DNA of 64,000 nucleotides from Aliiroseovarius sp. S1339 (GTDB lineage Bacteria; Pseudomonadota; Alphaproteobacteria; Rhodobacterales; Rhodobacteraceae), in assembly GCF_023195695.1 (NCBI RefSeq), contig NZ_JALPQG010000010.1:62001-126000 (forward strand), written 5' to 3'. Position 1 is the stretch's first letter; each line of letters starts with the position of its first letter. The notes beneath the pieces were generated by a model. It had not been told where the DNA came from. It did no database searches and worked only from the letters and a program-made list of their open reading frames with translations. Shown in pieces: positions 51,334 through 62,800 of the stretch. The position numbers and the translations under genes were made by a program.

Positions 51334-53510
51334 ACGTTAAGCGCGCGATGAACCACTGGCTCAGAGCCATTGTCGTGATCCTTGCCGGGGTCATGGCGGG
51401 CGAGGCAAAAGCCGAAAGCCTCGCAAATTTCCTTCCCGACATTACGCCGTCTGAACTGGCCGAAGGCGCTGACGCGTTCGGTCCGATCCGCGAGGATGTG
51501 CCGGTTGCCCCCGTCCTGAAGGGCGGCGAGACGGTTGCCTATGCCTTCCTGACCTCGGATTTCGTGGGCACGACGGGATATTCCGGCAAACCTATCCATG
51601 TTGTCGCCGCGATTGACGCGGATGCGATCTTGACGGGCGTGAAGCTGGTCAAACATTCGGAACCGATCGTGCTGATCGGCATTCCGGAATCCAAGATGGT
51701 CAAGGTGACAGAAGGTTATACCGGTCTTGATCTGAAAGCCGAGGTCGCCGCCGGCGGCACCGCGCATGATCTGGACATCATTTCAGGTGCGACCGTGACG
51801 ATCATGGTGATCGACGACAGCCTTGTGCGGGCCGGGATCAAGGTCGCGCGCGGTCTGGGGCTGGGTGATCTGTCGCCAGCGCTGGCCGCAGGGCCGAAGC
51901 GTGACGTGGACATGACGAAAGAAGAGTTGGCGGATTGGGCCACCTTGTCAGGTGACGGGTCGGTGCGCCGGCTGACCCTTGATGTCGGTCAGATCAACGC
52001 GGCGTTCGAGGCAACCGGCGATGCCCGGGCCATCAAACGCCCGGAAAAAGGCCAGCCTGACGACACATTCATCGACATGCACATGGCTCTGGTATCGGTG
52101 CCTTCCATTGGCAAATCGCTTCTGGGGGACGCTGAATACCGCAATATGCAGGCTTGGCTGGAGGAAGGTGAACACGCGATCCTTGTGATGGGTCGCGGGA
52201 CATACAGTTTCAAAGGTTCGGGCTATGTGCGCGGTGGTATCTTCGACCGAATCCAGCTGATTCAGGGCGACACCTCGGCGCGGTTCTTTGACAAGCAACA
52301 CAAGCGTGTCGGCAAGTTGGCATCCCCCGACAGCCCCAGCTTTGCCGAGATGGATCTGTTCAAGATCCCCGCCGAAATTGACTTCAACCCAGCCGAGTCG
52401 TTCCGCCTGCAACTGCTTGCACAGCGCTCGGTCGGAGCGATTGACAAGACGTTCATCACCTTTGATCTGGGCTATAAACTGCCCGAGAAATACCTGCTTC
52501 CCGCAGCCGCACCGGCCCCCGTCCTGAACGACGCAGATGACGAAGCCGCCGCCAAGTCGATGCTGTGGAAACGTATCTGGAAAGACAAGACGGTCGAGAT
52601 TGGCATTCTGGGCGCCATGCTTCTGGTGCTGACCGGCGTGTTCTTCTTCCAGTTTCAAGCGACGGCAAACGCGCGGGTCTTTTTCTGGTTCCGCATGGGG
52701 TATCTGACCTTCACGCTGTTCTTCCTTGGCTGGTATGCCAATGCGCAGCTGTCGGTGGTGAACCTGATGGCCCTGACAAATAGCTTGCGCAGTGGTTTCA
52801 CGTGGGACGCCTTCTTGATGGACCCCTTGGTGTTCATCCAGTGGTTCGCGGTCGCCGCCGCGCTGGTCTTCTGGGGCCGTGGGGCTTACTGCGGCTGGCT
52901 GTGTCCGTTCGGCGCGCTGCAAGAGCTGACGAACCGCATCGCGCGCGCCTTCAAGGTGCCGCAATGGACGCTGCCCTGGGGTCTGCACGAACGCCTGTGG
53001 CCGCTGAAATACATGATCTTCTTTGGCCTGTTCGGCGTCAGTATGGTGTCGCTTTCGATGGCCGAAACCTATGCCGAAATCGAGCCGTTCAAGACCGCGA
53101 TCATCCTGAAATTCGTCCGCGACTGGCCATTTGTGGTCTTTGCGGTCGCGATTATCGTCGCGAACCTGTTCGTAGAACGGTTCTATTGCCGCTATGTCTG
53201 CCCGCTGGGCGGTGCACTGGCGATCCCGGCCCGTATCCGCATGTTCGATTGGCTGCGACGCTATAAGGAATGCGGCAATCCCTGTCAGACCTGTGCACAT
53301 GAATGCCCCGTTCAGGCTATTCACCCGACAGGCGAGATCAATCCCAACGAGTGTGTCGACTGCCTGCATTGTCAGGTTCTGTATCAGTCGGCCGACAAAT
53401 GCCCGGTCGTGATCCGCCAAATCAAACGGCGCGAAAAGATCGGCACGGCGGATTTCAACATCCCGCCCAAAAACCCACCGGCGAACCATCCGAACGCCAA
53501 GACGTCATAA
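51330..53510 (+). CDS. nosR: NosR, membrane flavo-iron-sulfur protein for N2O reduction
   Basis: A 726-residue polytopic protein. A signal/anchor helix ([18 protein letters not shown]) precedes a periplasmic FMN-binding domain (about 60-190) with the flavinylation motif SGATVT at 152-157, T157 being the expected FMN attachment site. Transmembrane helices follow from about 425. Cytosolic NapH-type motifs are [11 protein letters not shown] and [12 protein letters not shown]. Two [4Fe-4S] motifs lie near the C-terminus ([13 protein letters not shown] and [18 protein letters not shown]). NosR passes electrons from the quinol pool towards NosZ and is needed for nos expression in some species. Start is GTG at 51330 after ggagg. 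Confidence 0.95.
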   Translation: MNVKRAMNHWLRAIVVILAGVMAGEAKAESLANFLPDITPSELAEGADAFGPIREDVPVAPVLKGGETVAYAFLTSDFVGTTGYSGKPIHVVAAIDADAILTGVKLVKHSEPIVLIGIPESKMVKVTEGYTGLDLKAEVAAGGTAHDLDIISGATVTIMVIDDSLVRAGIKVARGLGLGDLSPALAAGPKRDVDMTKEELADWATLSGDGSVRRLTLDVGQINAAFEATGDARAIKRPEKGQPDDTFIDMHMALVSVPSIGKSLLGDAEYRNMQAWLEEGEHAILVMGRGTYSFKGSGYVRGGIFDRIQLIQGDTSARFFDKQHKRVGKLASPDSPSFAEMDLFKIPAEIDFNPAESFRLQLLAQRSVGAIDKTFITFDLGYKLPEKYLLPAAAPAPVLNDADDEAAAKSMLWKRIWKDKTVEIGILGAMLLVLTGVFFFQFQATANARVFFWFRMGYLTFTLFFLGWYANAQLSVVNLMALTNSLRSGFTWDAFLMDPLVFIQWFAVAAALVFWGRGAYCGWLCPFGALQELTNRIARAFKVPQWTLPWGLHERLWPLKYMIFFGLFGVSMVSLSMAETYAEIEPFKTAIILKFVRDWPFVVFAVAIIVANLFVERFYCRYVCPLGGALAIPARIRMFDWLRRYKECGNPCQTCAHECPVQAIHPTGEINPNECVDCLHCQVLYQSADKCPVVIRQIKRREKIGTADFNIPPKNPPANHPNAKTS

Positions 53511-53533
53511 ATTCCTTGAAGGAGGTAAAAACC

Positions 53534-55435
53534 ATGACTGAAGAAAACAAACTCTCCATTTCACGCCGGGGCGTGTTGGGGGCTGCCGCAACAGGTGCGG
53601 TTGTCGCTGGCACCGGTATCGGCGGTTCCGTGATGACGGCAACGCCAGCGCGTGCCGCGTCTGGGGTCAATCTTGAGCCAGGCGAGCTGGACGACTATTA
53701 CGGCTTCTGGTCGTCGGGTCAGACAGGCGAACTGCGTATCATGGGCTTCCCGTCGATGCGCGAGCTGATGCGTGTGCCAGTGTTCAACCGGTGCTCGGCC
53801 ACCGGTTGGGGTCAAACCAACGAAAGCATCAAGATCTTTGAAGACGGCATGTTGCCCGAAACCAAGGCGTTTCTTGAAGCCAACGGCAAGCGCGTGCATG
53901 ACAATGGCGACCTTCACCACCCGCACATGTCGTTCACCGACGGCACCTATGACGGTCGTTACCTGTTCATGAACGACAAGGCGAACACCCGCGTGGCGCG
54001 CGTGCGTTGCGATGTGATGAAGACCGACAAGATCGTGGAAATTCCGAACGCAAAAGCCATCCACGGCCTGCGTCCGCAGAAATTCCCGCGCACCGGTTAT
54101 GTGTTTGCCAACGGCGAAGACGAAACACCGATGGTCAATGATGGATCAGTGCTGGATGAACCCGAAAAGTATGTGAACTTCTTCACTGCCCTTGACGGTG
54201 ACACGATGGAAATCTCGTGGCAGGTCATGGTGTCGGGTAACCTTGATAACACCGACTGCGACTATCAGGGTAAATTCGCCTTCTCGACGTCCTACAACTC
54301 GGAAATGGGTATGAACCTGGCCGAGATGACGGAAAACGAGATGGACCACGTCGTTGTCTTCAACATTGCCGAAATCGAAAAAGGCATCGCCGAAGGTGAC
54401 TTCCAAGAGCTGAACGGCGTCAAGGTCATCGACGGGCGTAAGGAGATGAACAAGAAATACACCCGCTATATTCCGATCCCCAACAGCCCGCACGGCTGTA
54501 ACACTGCGCCAGATGGCAACTATGTCGTGATCAACGGCAAGCTGTCGCCGACCTGCTCGGTTATTGACGTGCGCTTGGTCGATGCGATTTTTGAGGATGG
54601 CACCGATCCGCGCTCATGTGTGGTTGCCGAACCCGAATTGGGTCTTGGACCGCTACACACCGCGTTTGATGGCAAGGGCATGGCCTATACCACCCTGTTC
54701 CTGGACAGCCAGATGGTGAAATGGGACCTTGAGAAAGCGGTCAAGGCCTATGCGGGTGAAGAGGTTGACCCGATCATTTCCAAGGTTGATGTGCATTATC
54801 AGCCGGGCCACAACCACACGACCATGGGTGAAACCAAGGAAGCTGATGGCAACTGGCTGATCTCGCTCAACAAGTTCTCGAAGGACCGGTTTATCAATGT
54901 TGGCCCGCTGAAACCCGAGAATGAGCAGATCATCGACATCTCGACTGATGACATGAAAGTTGTGCATGACGGCCCGACCTTTGCCGAACCGCATGACGTC
55001 ATCCTTGTGCGTCGTGACATCGTGAACCCTGTGGATGTCTGGGATCGTAACGATCCGATGTGGGCTGCCACCCGCGAACAGGCCGAAGCGGATGGTGTCA
55101 ACATCGACGAATACATGGACACGATCGTTCGTGACGGTGACAAAGTTCGGGTCTACATGACCAGTCAGGCGCCGACCTTCTCGCTTGAATCGTTCGAGGT
55201 GAACCAGGGCGACGAGGTGACAGTGATCATCACCAACCTTGATGACATTGATGACCTGACGCACGGCTTTACGCTGAACAACCACGGCGTTGCGATGGAG
55301 ATCGGCCCGATGGCGACAGCCTCGGTGACGTTCACCGCCGCGAAACCGGGCGTTTACTGGTATTACTGCCAGTGGTTCTGCCACGCACTCCACATGGAGA
55401 TGCGCGGTCGGATGTTCGTGAAACCGAAAGCCTAA
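53534..55435 (+). CDS. nosZ: Nitrous-oxide reductase, clade I (Tat-exported)
   Basis: A 633-residue periplasmic copper enzyme that reduces N2O to N2. A twin-arginine signal ([11 protein letters not shown]11-R12) defines clade I. CuZ histidines are seen in DLHHPHMSF, near HGLRP and HGCNTAPDG, and in GHNHTTMGE and [10 protein letters not shown]. The C-terminal cupredoxin domain has the CuA site [12 protein letters not shown]. Length is normal for the family. The ATG at 53534 follows a strong aaggaggt. It ends 3 bp before nosD. Everything needed for activity appears intact. Confidence 0.98.
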   Translation: MTEENKLSISRRGVLGAAATGAVVAGTGIGGSVMTATPARAASGVNLEPGELDDYYGFWSSGQTGELRIMGFPSMRELMRVPVFNRCSATGWGQTNESIKIFEDGMLPETKAFLEANGKRVHDNGDLHHPHMSFTDGTYDGRYLFMNDKANTRVARVRCDVMKTDKIVEIPNAKAIHGLRPQKFPRTGYVFANGEDETPMVNDGSVLDEPEKYVNFFTALDGDTMEISWQVMVSGNLDNTDCDYQGKFAFSTSYNSEMGMNLAEMTENEMDHVVVFNIAEIEKGIAEGDFQELNGVKVIDGRKEMNKKYTRYIPIPNSPHGCNTAPDGNYVVINGKLSPTCSVIDVRLVDAIFEDGTDPRSCVVAEPELGLGPLHTAFDGKGMAYTTLFLDSQMVKWDLEKAVKAYAGEEVDPIISKVDVHYQPGHNHTTMGETKEADGNWLISLNKFSKDRFINVGPLKPENEQIIDISTDDMKVVHDGPTFAEPHDVILVRRDIVNPVDVWDRNDPMWAATREQAEADGVNIDEYMDTIVRDGDKVRVYMTSQAPTFSLESFEVNQGDEVTVIITNLDDIDDLTHGFTLNNHGVAMEIGPMATASVTFTAAKPGVYWYYCQWFCHALHMEMRGRMFVKPKA

Positions 55436-55438
55436 ACC

Positions 55439-56710
55439 ATGCAAATCCTGCGCCTTCTTCTAACGGTTCTTTTCACGGTTTTGGCGGCACCTTTGGTGTC
55501 GGCAGCCGAACGGATTGTGCCCGCAGAAGAGGGCGCACTTGCAAAAGCCATCGCCGGGGCATCCCCCGGCGATGTGCTGATCTTGGCGCCGGGTCGCTAT
55601 GCCGGCCCCGTGGTGCTGGACAAGACAATCACGCTGGACGGACGCGGCGAGGCCGTGATTGACGCGGGCGGCACAGGGTCTGTCATTACGGTGACGGGAC
55701 ACGATATTGTGGTGCGCGGGTTAGAGCTGATCGGCTCGGGCAGCAGCCATGAAACCATCGACAGCGGTGTGCAGCTGACAAAGACAGCCCGGCGCGCGAT
55801 TGTCGAAAACAACAGAATTCTGGGCAATCTTTACGGCGTGGACATTCACGGCGCGCGCGACAGCATCGTGCGGGGCAATGTCATCGAAGGCCGTCAGGAT
55901 CGTCACATGAACGCGCGCGGCAACGGCGTATACGTGTGGAATGCCGCAGGCGCACAGGTGCTGAACAACGACGTTCGCTATGGCCGCGACGGCATCTTCG
56001 TGAACACCTCGAAAAAGAACCTGTTCAAGGGCAACCTGTTTCGCGACCTGCGTTTCGCGGTGCATTATATGTATGCAGACCGCAGCGAGGTGTCGGACAA
56101 CATCTCGATCGGCAACCACCTTGGCTATGCGATCATGTTCACGACCCATGTGAAGGTTCTGAACAACGTGTCGCTGAACGACCGCGACCACGGCGTCATG
56201 CTGAACTATGCCAATGACAGCGAATTTGTGGGCAATTACGTGAAGAACGCGTCCGACCGCTGCACGTTCCTCTATAATGCCAACAAGAACACCTTCACCG
56301 ACAACTGGTTTGAGGGCTGTGACATCGGCATCCACTTCACCGCGGGGTCGGAACGCAACCGCATTGTCGGCAACAGCTTCATCGGCAACCGCACGCAGGT
56401 GAAATATGTCTCAACCCAGTGGGTTGAATGGTCCGAAGAGGGGCGCGGCAATTACTGGAGCGACTTTGCCGCCTTCGACGTGGATGGCGACGGGATCGCA
56501 GATGCGCCATACCGTCCCAATGACAGCATGGACCATGTTCTGTGGACCCAACCTGCTGCTAAACTGCTTTTGGGGTCGCCGGCCGTGCAGCTTGTGCGCT
56601 GGTCGCAATCCGCCTTCCCGGCGCTTTTGCCCGGTGGCGTGATCGACTCGAACCCTCTTATGCGCCCCGTGAAACCGGCGGCCAGTGAAAAGGTGCCTTA
56701 TGACGGATAG
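55439..56710 (+). CDS. nosD: NosD, periplasmic copper-site maturation protein
   Basis: A 423-residue protein with a Sec signal (LLLTVLFTVLAAPLVSA) and a right-handed beta-helix of CASH/NosD repeats: for example IVENNRILGNLYGVDIHGA, IVRGNVIEG and NRIVGNSFIGN. It works with the NosFY ABC transporter in building the CuZ copper-sulfide centre. The gene overlaps nosF by 11 bp. Confidence 0.96.
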   Translation: MQILRLLLTVLFTVLAAPLVSAAERIVPAEEGALAKAIAGASPGDVLILAPGRYAGPVVLDKTITLDGRGEAVIDAGGTGSVITVTGHDIVVRGLELIGSGSSHETIDSGVQLTKTARRAIVENNRILGNLYGVDIHGARDSIVRGNVIEGRQDRHMNARGNGVYVWNAAGAQVLNNDVRYGRDGIFVNTSKKNLFKGNLFRDLRFAVHYMYADRSEVSDNISIGNHLGYAIMFTTHVKVLNNVSLNDRDHGVMLNYANDSEFVGNYVKNASDRCTFLYNANKNTFTDNWFEGCDIGIHFTAGSERNRIVGNSFIGNRTQVKYVSTQWVEWSEEGRGNYWSDFAAFDVDGDGIADAPYRPNDSMDHVLWTQPAAKLLLGSPAVQLVRWSQSAFPALLPGGVIDSNPLMRPVKPAASEKVPYDG

Positions 56711-57596
56711 TGCATTGACCATCGAACATGTGCGCAAGGACCGGGGCAAGACCACGGTTCTGGACGACGTGTCGTTGCGCGTGGCGCCCGGCGAACGGGT
56801 CGCGCTTTTGGGTCACAACGGGGCGGGTAAATCGACCCTGATCAAAACAATTCTTGGCCTTACGCCCCTTACGGATGGCCAAATTCGCATCGGTGATGCG
56901 AAGCCCGGAAGTGCGGTCGCCCGCCGCACGACCGCGTATTTGCCGGAAGCTGTCAGCTTTCACCCCGCTTTGACGGGGCGCGAGCAGTTGCAGTTGTTTG
57001 CCCGCCTCGATGGGCAGAAGGCCGACATTACCGGATTGCTTGATCGTGTTGGTCTGGGCGATGCGATGGACCGACGGATTGGCGCGTATTCCAAAGGGAT
57101 GCGGCAGCGGCTGGGGCTGGCGCAGGTGCTGTTGGGCAATCCAAAAGTCGCGCTGCTTGATGAACCGACCAGCGGGCTGGACCCGATTTCACGACAAGAC
57201 CTTTATGCGATTATTGATGAGCTGGCCGCCAATGGCACCGCCGTCCTGATTGCCAGCCACGCCCTGACCGAGGTCGAGGCCCAGACCGACCGCATCGCCA
57301 TTCTGCGCAAAGGCATCAAAGTGGCCGACGACACGCTGGAAAACCTGTCCGCGCAGGCCGGGTTGCCCACCAAGCTGCGCATTCGCGCCAGCGGCGACCA
57401 CGCGGATGAGGTCGCCGAGGCAACGGGCGGCACCCGCATCAACTGCGCGTCGGTCGAAATCCTCTGCACCCCGGATCGCAAGATGGAGGCGTTGCGCCGC
57501 GTCGCTGCTATGGGCGAGGTGATCACCGATATTGAAATGACGCCGCCGCGCCTTGAGGACCTGTATCGCCATTATGCAAAGGAGGGCGCGCAATGA
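56700..57596 (+). CDS. nosF: NosF, ABC ATPase for NosZ maturation
   Basis: A 298-residue ATPase with Walker A GHNGAGKST, signature YSKGMRQRLGLAQ, Walker B VALLDEPTSGLD and H-loop ASHALTEVE. The C-terminal 80 residues form the accessory domain found in NosF. The ATG at 56700 (after aaaagg) is chosen over a longer frame because it gives the normal N-terminus MTDSALTIEHVRK. It partners NosY at the inner membrane and its overlap with nosY is 4 bp. Confidence 0.95.
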   Translation: MTDSALTIEHVRKDRGKTTVLDDVSLRVAPGERVALLGHNGAGKSTLIKTILGLTPLTDGQIRIGDAKPGSAVARRTTAYLPEAVSFHPALTGREQLQLFARLDGQKADITGLLDRVGLGDAMDRRIGAYSKGMRQRLGLAQVLLGNPKVALLDEPTSGLDPISRQDLYAIIDELAANGTAVLIASHALTEVEAQTDRIAILRKGIKVADDTLENLSAQAGLPTKLRIRASGDHADEVAEATGGTRINCASVEILCTPDRKMEALRRVAAMGEVITDIEMTPPRLEDLYRHYAKEGAQ

Positions 57597-58414
57597 CCCG
57601 CTTCCTTGCCATTGCCTCGACCGAGATGCTGATCCTGCGCCGCAACCGCTGGCTTTTGATGGCGACCGTTATCATGCTGCTCTTTGCGCTGGCACTGACC
57701 TTCGCGGGCAGCGCGCCGACCGGATCGGTGGGCGTTGATATGCTGACCGTGTCCGTGACCTCGATGACCACGTTGTCGGTCTATCTGGCGCCGCTTCTGG
57801 CGCTGATGATCAGCTTTGACGCCATCGCGGGCGAGGCCGAGCGCGGCAGCCTGTCGCTGCTTCTGTCCTATCCTGCCGGGCGCGGAGAAATCCTTCTGGG
57901 CAAGTTCGCCGCCCATCTGGCCGCACTGGCGTTCGCCATGACCGTCGGGTTTGGCGCGGCCGGCGCGATTGCTGCGTGGTTCGGCGGGGCAGGGGCGGAA
58001 AGCCTGACCGCGCTGGCGCGTCTGATCGGCACCTCGATCCTGTTGGGCGCGGTGTTTCTGGCGCTTGGCTATCTGGTCTCGGCCCTGTCACGCAGCGCGA
58101 CCGCAGCGGCGGGTCTGTCGGCGGGCCTGTGGCTGGTGTTCGTCGTCCTTTACGACCTTGGCCTGTTGGGCGCGGTGGTCATGGACGGCAGCGGCACCTT
58201 CACACGGTCCATCTTTCCGTGGCTGATGGTTGCCAATCCAGCGGATGCGTTCCGGGTGTGGAATATCTCGGCCTCGGACGGGGTGGCGATGGCATCGGGC
58301 ATGGTGGGTGCAGCACAAACATTGCCCGCATGGGCCGCGCCCCTGTCGCTTGCCCTTTGGCCGCTGCTTGCCTTCGCCTTGGCGCGCGCCGCTTTCAAAA
58401 GGGTCGAGCCATGA
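57593..58414 (+). CDS. nosY: NosY, ABC permease for NosZ maturation
   Basis: A 273-residue ABC-2 type permease with about six helices, including LMATVIMLLFALALTF and TLSVYLAPLLALMISFDAIA. The loop EAERGSLSLLLSYPAGRGEILLGKF is the conserved NosY coupling region. Together with NosF it is thought to send a sulfur species or energy to NosD for CuZ assembly. It overlaps both neighbours by 4 bp. Confidence 0.95.
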   Translation: MTRFLAIASTEMLILRRNRWLLMATVIMLLFALALTFAGSAPTGSVGVDMLTVSVTSMTTLSVYLAPLLALMISFDAIAGEAERGSLSLLLSYPAGRGEILLGKFAAHLAALAFAMTVGFGAAGAIAAWFGGAGAESLTALARLIGTSILLGAVFLALGYLVSALSRSATAAAGLSAGLWLVFVVLYDLGLLGAVVMDGSGTFTRSIFPWLMVANPADAFRVWNISASDGVAMASGMVGAAQTLPAWAAPLSLALWPLLAFALARAAFKRVEP

Positions 58415-58929
58415 AGCGCGTGATCCTTTTGGCAGCCCTAACGCTCGCCGCCTGCAATGAAAACGAGGCGAAAGCCCCGCCGCCCCCGGCCGACCTGACC
58501 GAACAGGCGCTGAGTTATTTTTGTCAGATGAACGTGGCCGAACATGGCGGGCCCAAAGGGCAAATCCATCTGGAAGGCCACGACTCGCCGCTGTTCTTTG
58601 CACAGGTGCGCGACATGGTCGCCTATCTGAAAAGCCCCGAACGCGAGGCCGAAATCACCGCGATCTATGTCAGCAACATGACCACTGCGCGGAGTTGGGC
58701 CGACCCCGGAAATGGCAACTGGATCGCTGCACAAGATGCGATATATGTTGTGGGCGCAGACGTCGCTGGCGGCATGGGCGCACCCGAAATTGTGCCCTTC
58801 GCAGACGATGAAAGCGCGGGCGTGTTCATCGCGCAATACGGCGGTGAAACGCACATGCTCGACACCATTCCCGACGACGCCGCGCTTGGCGCCGTCGATC
58901 TGAACAAGACGTTGGAGACACCTTCATGA
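58411..58929 (+). CDS. nosL: NosL, copper chaperone lipoprotein
   Basis: A 172-residue periplasmic lipoprotein. The lipobox is LAAC (C15) after MKRVILLAALT. The Cu(I)-binding region of the family is present as YFCQMNVAEHGGPKGQI (C and M). The NosL fold continues to DTIPDDAALGAVDL. It delivers copper to NosZ. ATGA overlaps join it to nosY and nosX. Confidence 0.95.
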   Translation: MKRVILLAALTLAACNENEAKAPPPPADLTEQALSYFCQMNVAEHGGPKGQIHLEGHDSPLFFAQVRDMVAYLKSPEREAEITAIYVSNMTTARSWADPGNGNWIAAQDAIYVVGADVAGGMGAPEIVPFADDESAGVFIAQYGGETHMLDTIPDDAALGAVDLNKTLETPS

Positions 58930-59825
58930 GCATCCTCAATCGCCGTCGTTTTCTGGCAATTTCTGCGGCCGCACTGGCGGTGCCAACAGGGGCGGCCGCG
59001 TCAGTTGCCCGGTGGACGGGCCACGCGCTGGGTGGGCCGGTGTCGATGCAGCTTGTTGGTCTGTCTCAGGCGGACGCGGACAAGGTTTTCGCAACGGTCG
59101 AGGCCGAATTGGATCGCTTGGAAGATATCTTCAGCCTGTATCGTGATAAGTCCGAACTGTCGCGCCTGAATAAGTTTGGCAAGATCGGCGATCCGTCAGC
59201 CGAGCTTCTGCATGTGCTCAGCGCCTGCGCCAGCCTGCACGCGGCAAGCGACGGCCAGTTCGACCCGACCGTCCAGCCGTTGTGGCAGGCGATCGCCCTG
59301 AACGGCGATGACAACGCCATCGCGACGGCGAAAGCTGCGGTTGGCTGGTCGAAAGTGCAGTTTGATGCGCTTCAGGTGAGCTTGCCGAAAGGCGGGGGCC
59401 TGACCCTGAACGGGATTGCCCAAGGCGCTGTAACGGACCGGATCGCCGCCCTTTTGCGCGGTCAGGGGCTGCGCGACGTGCTGGTGGATATGGGCGAGAT
59501 TGCAGCCATGGGGCAGGGGCCAAAAGGGCCGTGGTCGATTGGCGTGGCGATGACCGACGGAACACTTGTGCATCGCCTGACAGCAACTGATCGGGCCATC
59601 GCGACCTCTGTTCCGATGGCGATGGAAATCGGAGGCACGCAGGGGCATATTCTATCGCCGACCGGCGCAGAACCCGTGCAAGAGCTGGTTTCTGTGTCTG
59701 CCCCGACCGCGATGATTGCAGACGGGTTGTCAACCGCCCTGTGTCTTGTGGACGATGCCACCGCTGCGCGCATCGTTGCGGGCTTCCCGGATGCAAAGAT
59801 CGAGGTGATGACCAGCGCGACCTAA
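58926..59825 (+). CDS. nosX: NosX, ApbE-type FAD:protein FMN transferase
   Basis: A 299-residue ApbE-family flavin transferase with a twin-arginine signal (NRRRFLAISAAALAV). Motifs seen are the FSLYRDKSELSRLN helix, DGQFDPTVQPLW, LNGIAQGAVTDRIA and the metal site region GADGLSTALCL-like (IADGLSTALCLVDD). It attaches FMN to NosR (target SGATVT there). As the last nos gene it ends 12 bp before the convergent tamB stop. Confidence 0.95.
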   Translation: MSILNRRRFLAISAAALAVPTGAAASVARWTGHALGGPVSMQLVGLSQADADKVFATVEAELDRLEDIFSLYRDKSELSRLNKFGKIGDPSAELLHVLSACASLHAASDGQFDPTVQPLWQAIALNGDDNAIATAKAAVGWSKVQFDALQVSLPKGGGLTLNGIAQGAVTDRIAALLRGQGLRDVLVDMGEIAAMGQGPKGPWSIGVAMTDGTLVHRLTATDRAIATSVPMAMEIGGTQGHILSPTGAEPVQELVSVSAPTAMIADGLSTALCLVDDATAARIVAGFPDAKIEVMTSAT

Positions 59826-59837
59826 GCCGCGTCTGCG

Positions 59838-62800
59838 TCAATAATCGCGTTCGAAGAAAATCCCGATGGAGCTTTTACCGTCCGAGCCGAGCGTGCCGCG
59901 CGCGGTCAGCGACGGGCTGATACTGAGGTTCAGGTTGATCTCGGTATCGCCATCTGCGCCGACCTCAACATCGGTGTAAATATTTTCCGAGATATACTTG
60001 CCCGCTTTCAGCGTCGCCTCGCCATTTTCATCGGTGGTCAGATCCAGATCATCCAGCGCGAAGTTGTCGCGCAGCTTGCCGACAATGCCTTCGCCACCTT
60101 TGCCCGCCAGCGTGCGCACCGCCGCCGCCAATCGCAGGGCTTGCAGCGGCGAAATTTCGGCGATGTTGCGCCCGAACAGCAGCCTTGCCAGCACCTCGTC
60201 CTGCGGCAGTTCCGGGCTTGAGGTGAAGGTGACTTCGGGGGCCGAAGCCGGGCCAATCAAACTGATGCGCACGACAATGTCGTCGGCCTGCGTTTCAGCC
60301 GCAAAGGTCACATAGGGATCAAAGCCGCCGCGCATGCTGACGCGACCTTCGGTCAGGGTCAGCCGCTTGCCCAGAATGTCCAGCCGCCCGCGGATCAGTT
60401 CGAATTCGCCCACGGGCACGACATTCGCGCTGGTGCCCGTCAGTCGCAGCGTGCCGCCCAATTCAGCATCCAGCCCACGCCCGCGCACAAACAATTGGCT
60501 GGGCGCGCGGACGGTAATGTCGATGGGATAGGGGCGGGAGGTCTGCCCGTTAGGGTCGGTGTCGATGATCAGCCCGGCAAAGGCACGGGTCTGGCGCACG
60601 GCGGCGGGTTCGTTGATGTGGCGCAGCTCTTCCAGGATGGGGACCGTGCCCGGGGGTATTTCCGAGATACGAATTTCGGTGCTGCCAAGGGTCAGGTCCG
60701 CGCGCAAAGTCGCCCCATCAGTCAGGGGGCCGCGCAACGTGCCCGTGCCATCCAGCGTTGTTTCAAACAAATTGCCATCGGTCAGCGTGACTCGATCCAC
60801 ATTGATCTGCAAATCGGCCTGATACGGCGCATCCAGCGAAATGTTGCCGCGCGCTGTCACCTGCCCGCCGGTGATGACCGAGGTCACGACATTCACATCG
60901 GCCCGCGCGCCCGATAACACAACTGACGCGCTGTCGATCTCTACCGCCTGCCCGAATGTCGGCAGCGCCAGCCGCGCCCCTGTGGTTTGCACATTGCCTG
61001 CCAGTGACGACAATTGCAGCGGGCCGTTCAAGGTCAGATCAAACGCCGCCCGACCGGTCAGAAGGCGCGGTTGGATAATCCGGTTTGCCAGTTCAAGCGG
61101 GACGGTGCCGTCGATTTTCAGATTGGCGCGGCTGGCGTCGGCCTGCACCGTTCCGTTGACAGAGGCATTTGCGCCGCCCGGTCCATTCGCCGCGACAGCC
61201 AATTGCCAAGTGTCATCCAGCAAGGTGGCCGTGCCGCTGGCCGCGCCTGCACCAGAAATCCCGTTGGCCAGCAGCCCCACATCGCGCAGTTTAAGATCGA
61301 AATCCAGTGTGTTGCGGCCATTGTCGGCCCGGCCGGTGGCCTGCGCGGTCAATTCGGGGGTCGATATCGACAGGGCATCCAGCAGCACGACGTTCTTGTC
61401 GTCGCGATGCAGGCGGACCATGTAAGTGCTGTCGCCGCGTATCAATGAATCCAGTGCGGGTTGGCCAAGGCCCAGATCGGTGCCAGTGCCGTCTACCTCG
61501 GCCTCAAAATTCCCGGTGGCGAGGTCATAGCTGCCCTTGGCCGTCGCCGATATTGCGCCCGTGATCGGTTGCCCGACCAGTTGTGCATAAGGGGACAGCG
61601 ACGACGCCTTTGCGGTGACGGTGCCCTTAGCCAACCCCGGCCCGTCTTTTGTGATCTGTATCGAGGCATCAACCGCTGCGTCGACACCCCCCGGCGCGGT
61701 CAGGTCGGCCAATACCGCCCATGTATCCTTGGTTTGGTTGACGGTGCCGACAACGGTTGCAGGGCCGGACAGTCCTGGATCGACGACCGCGCTGTCTTTG
61801 ATGCGTACATCGAACCGGGCGTTTGAGGCATCGGTTTTTAGGTCCGCCGACACAGATGCGGTGGTCTGTGCGGTGGTGATATTCAACCGTTCCAGCCGGG
61901 TTCCGGTGTCATCGCGCACCGCTTCGATATCCAGCTTGCTGGCCCCGGCGATCAGCGGATCAATCCGCGCCTGCCCAATGCCCAGATCAGCACCGTCGCC
62001 TTTGATCTTCACATCAAACGCGCCGCCCAGAAGGTTCACAGCACCGTCTAGCGCCACCTTGGCCGCCCCGGTCAACGGCGTTCCAGCCAGCCCGGCGAAC
62101 TGCGATAAGTCGCTGGCCGTCAGCACAACATCACCGTTGGTTTTCACCGTGACGCCGTTTGCAAGATCATCGGCTGACAGGCTGCCGACCAATTGGTAAT
62201 TCGTCCCGCTCAGGTCGATGTCCGAGATTTGCAGCGGCGTATCTTGGCGCCAGTCAAACGAAAGCTTGCCTGCCAAGGCAGGGCCGATAGCTTTGGCCAA
62301 TGGTTCAGATTTCGGTGCAATCCCTTGCACATCGACGGTGACGTTACCGTCAACCCGCCCGACATTGGTGCCGTCCTCATGTTCCAAAGTGCCGATTGCC
62401 GAGACGGTGGCTGTGTCCAGTGTCATGTCGTCGCGCGTCAGGGCGTTCAGGGTAAAATTGGCTTGCCATGCCTCGCCATTCTCGGCGTTATATCCGATCG
62501 CCAGATCGGCAGACTGAACTTGCGTCTTTGGCCCCGTCATCGGCAGCAAAACGGGCGCGCCGTTTTGGTCTGCGATGCGTCCCGTCAGGGTGAACCGTTC
62601 GGGCCAGCCCTTTGCGGACAGGGCAAGGTCGCCCTGAAGGGTCAGCGCCTCGGTGGTCAGCGCGAGCGTCTCAAGGTCCAGCGCGCCGTCGGAAAACCGC
62701 CGCCCGGCTGCCGTCAGCGTGACATTGTCGCCAAAGAAATCACGATAGTCGGGCAAAAGCACCGGCGCGATGTCGCCTTCAATCTGCGCGTTGAACCGTT

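Noticed and set aside
51948-53489. 513-codon minus-strand open frame antisense to nosR
   Set aside because: No domain, while NosR iron-sulfur and flavin motifs are all present on the plus strand.
53303-53533. Upstream extension of nosZ
   Set aside because: It lies inside nosR; the ATG at 53534 has a strong ribosome site and directly gives the Tat signal.
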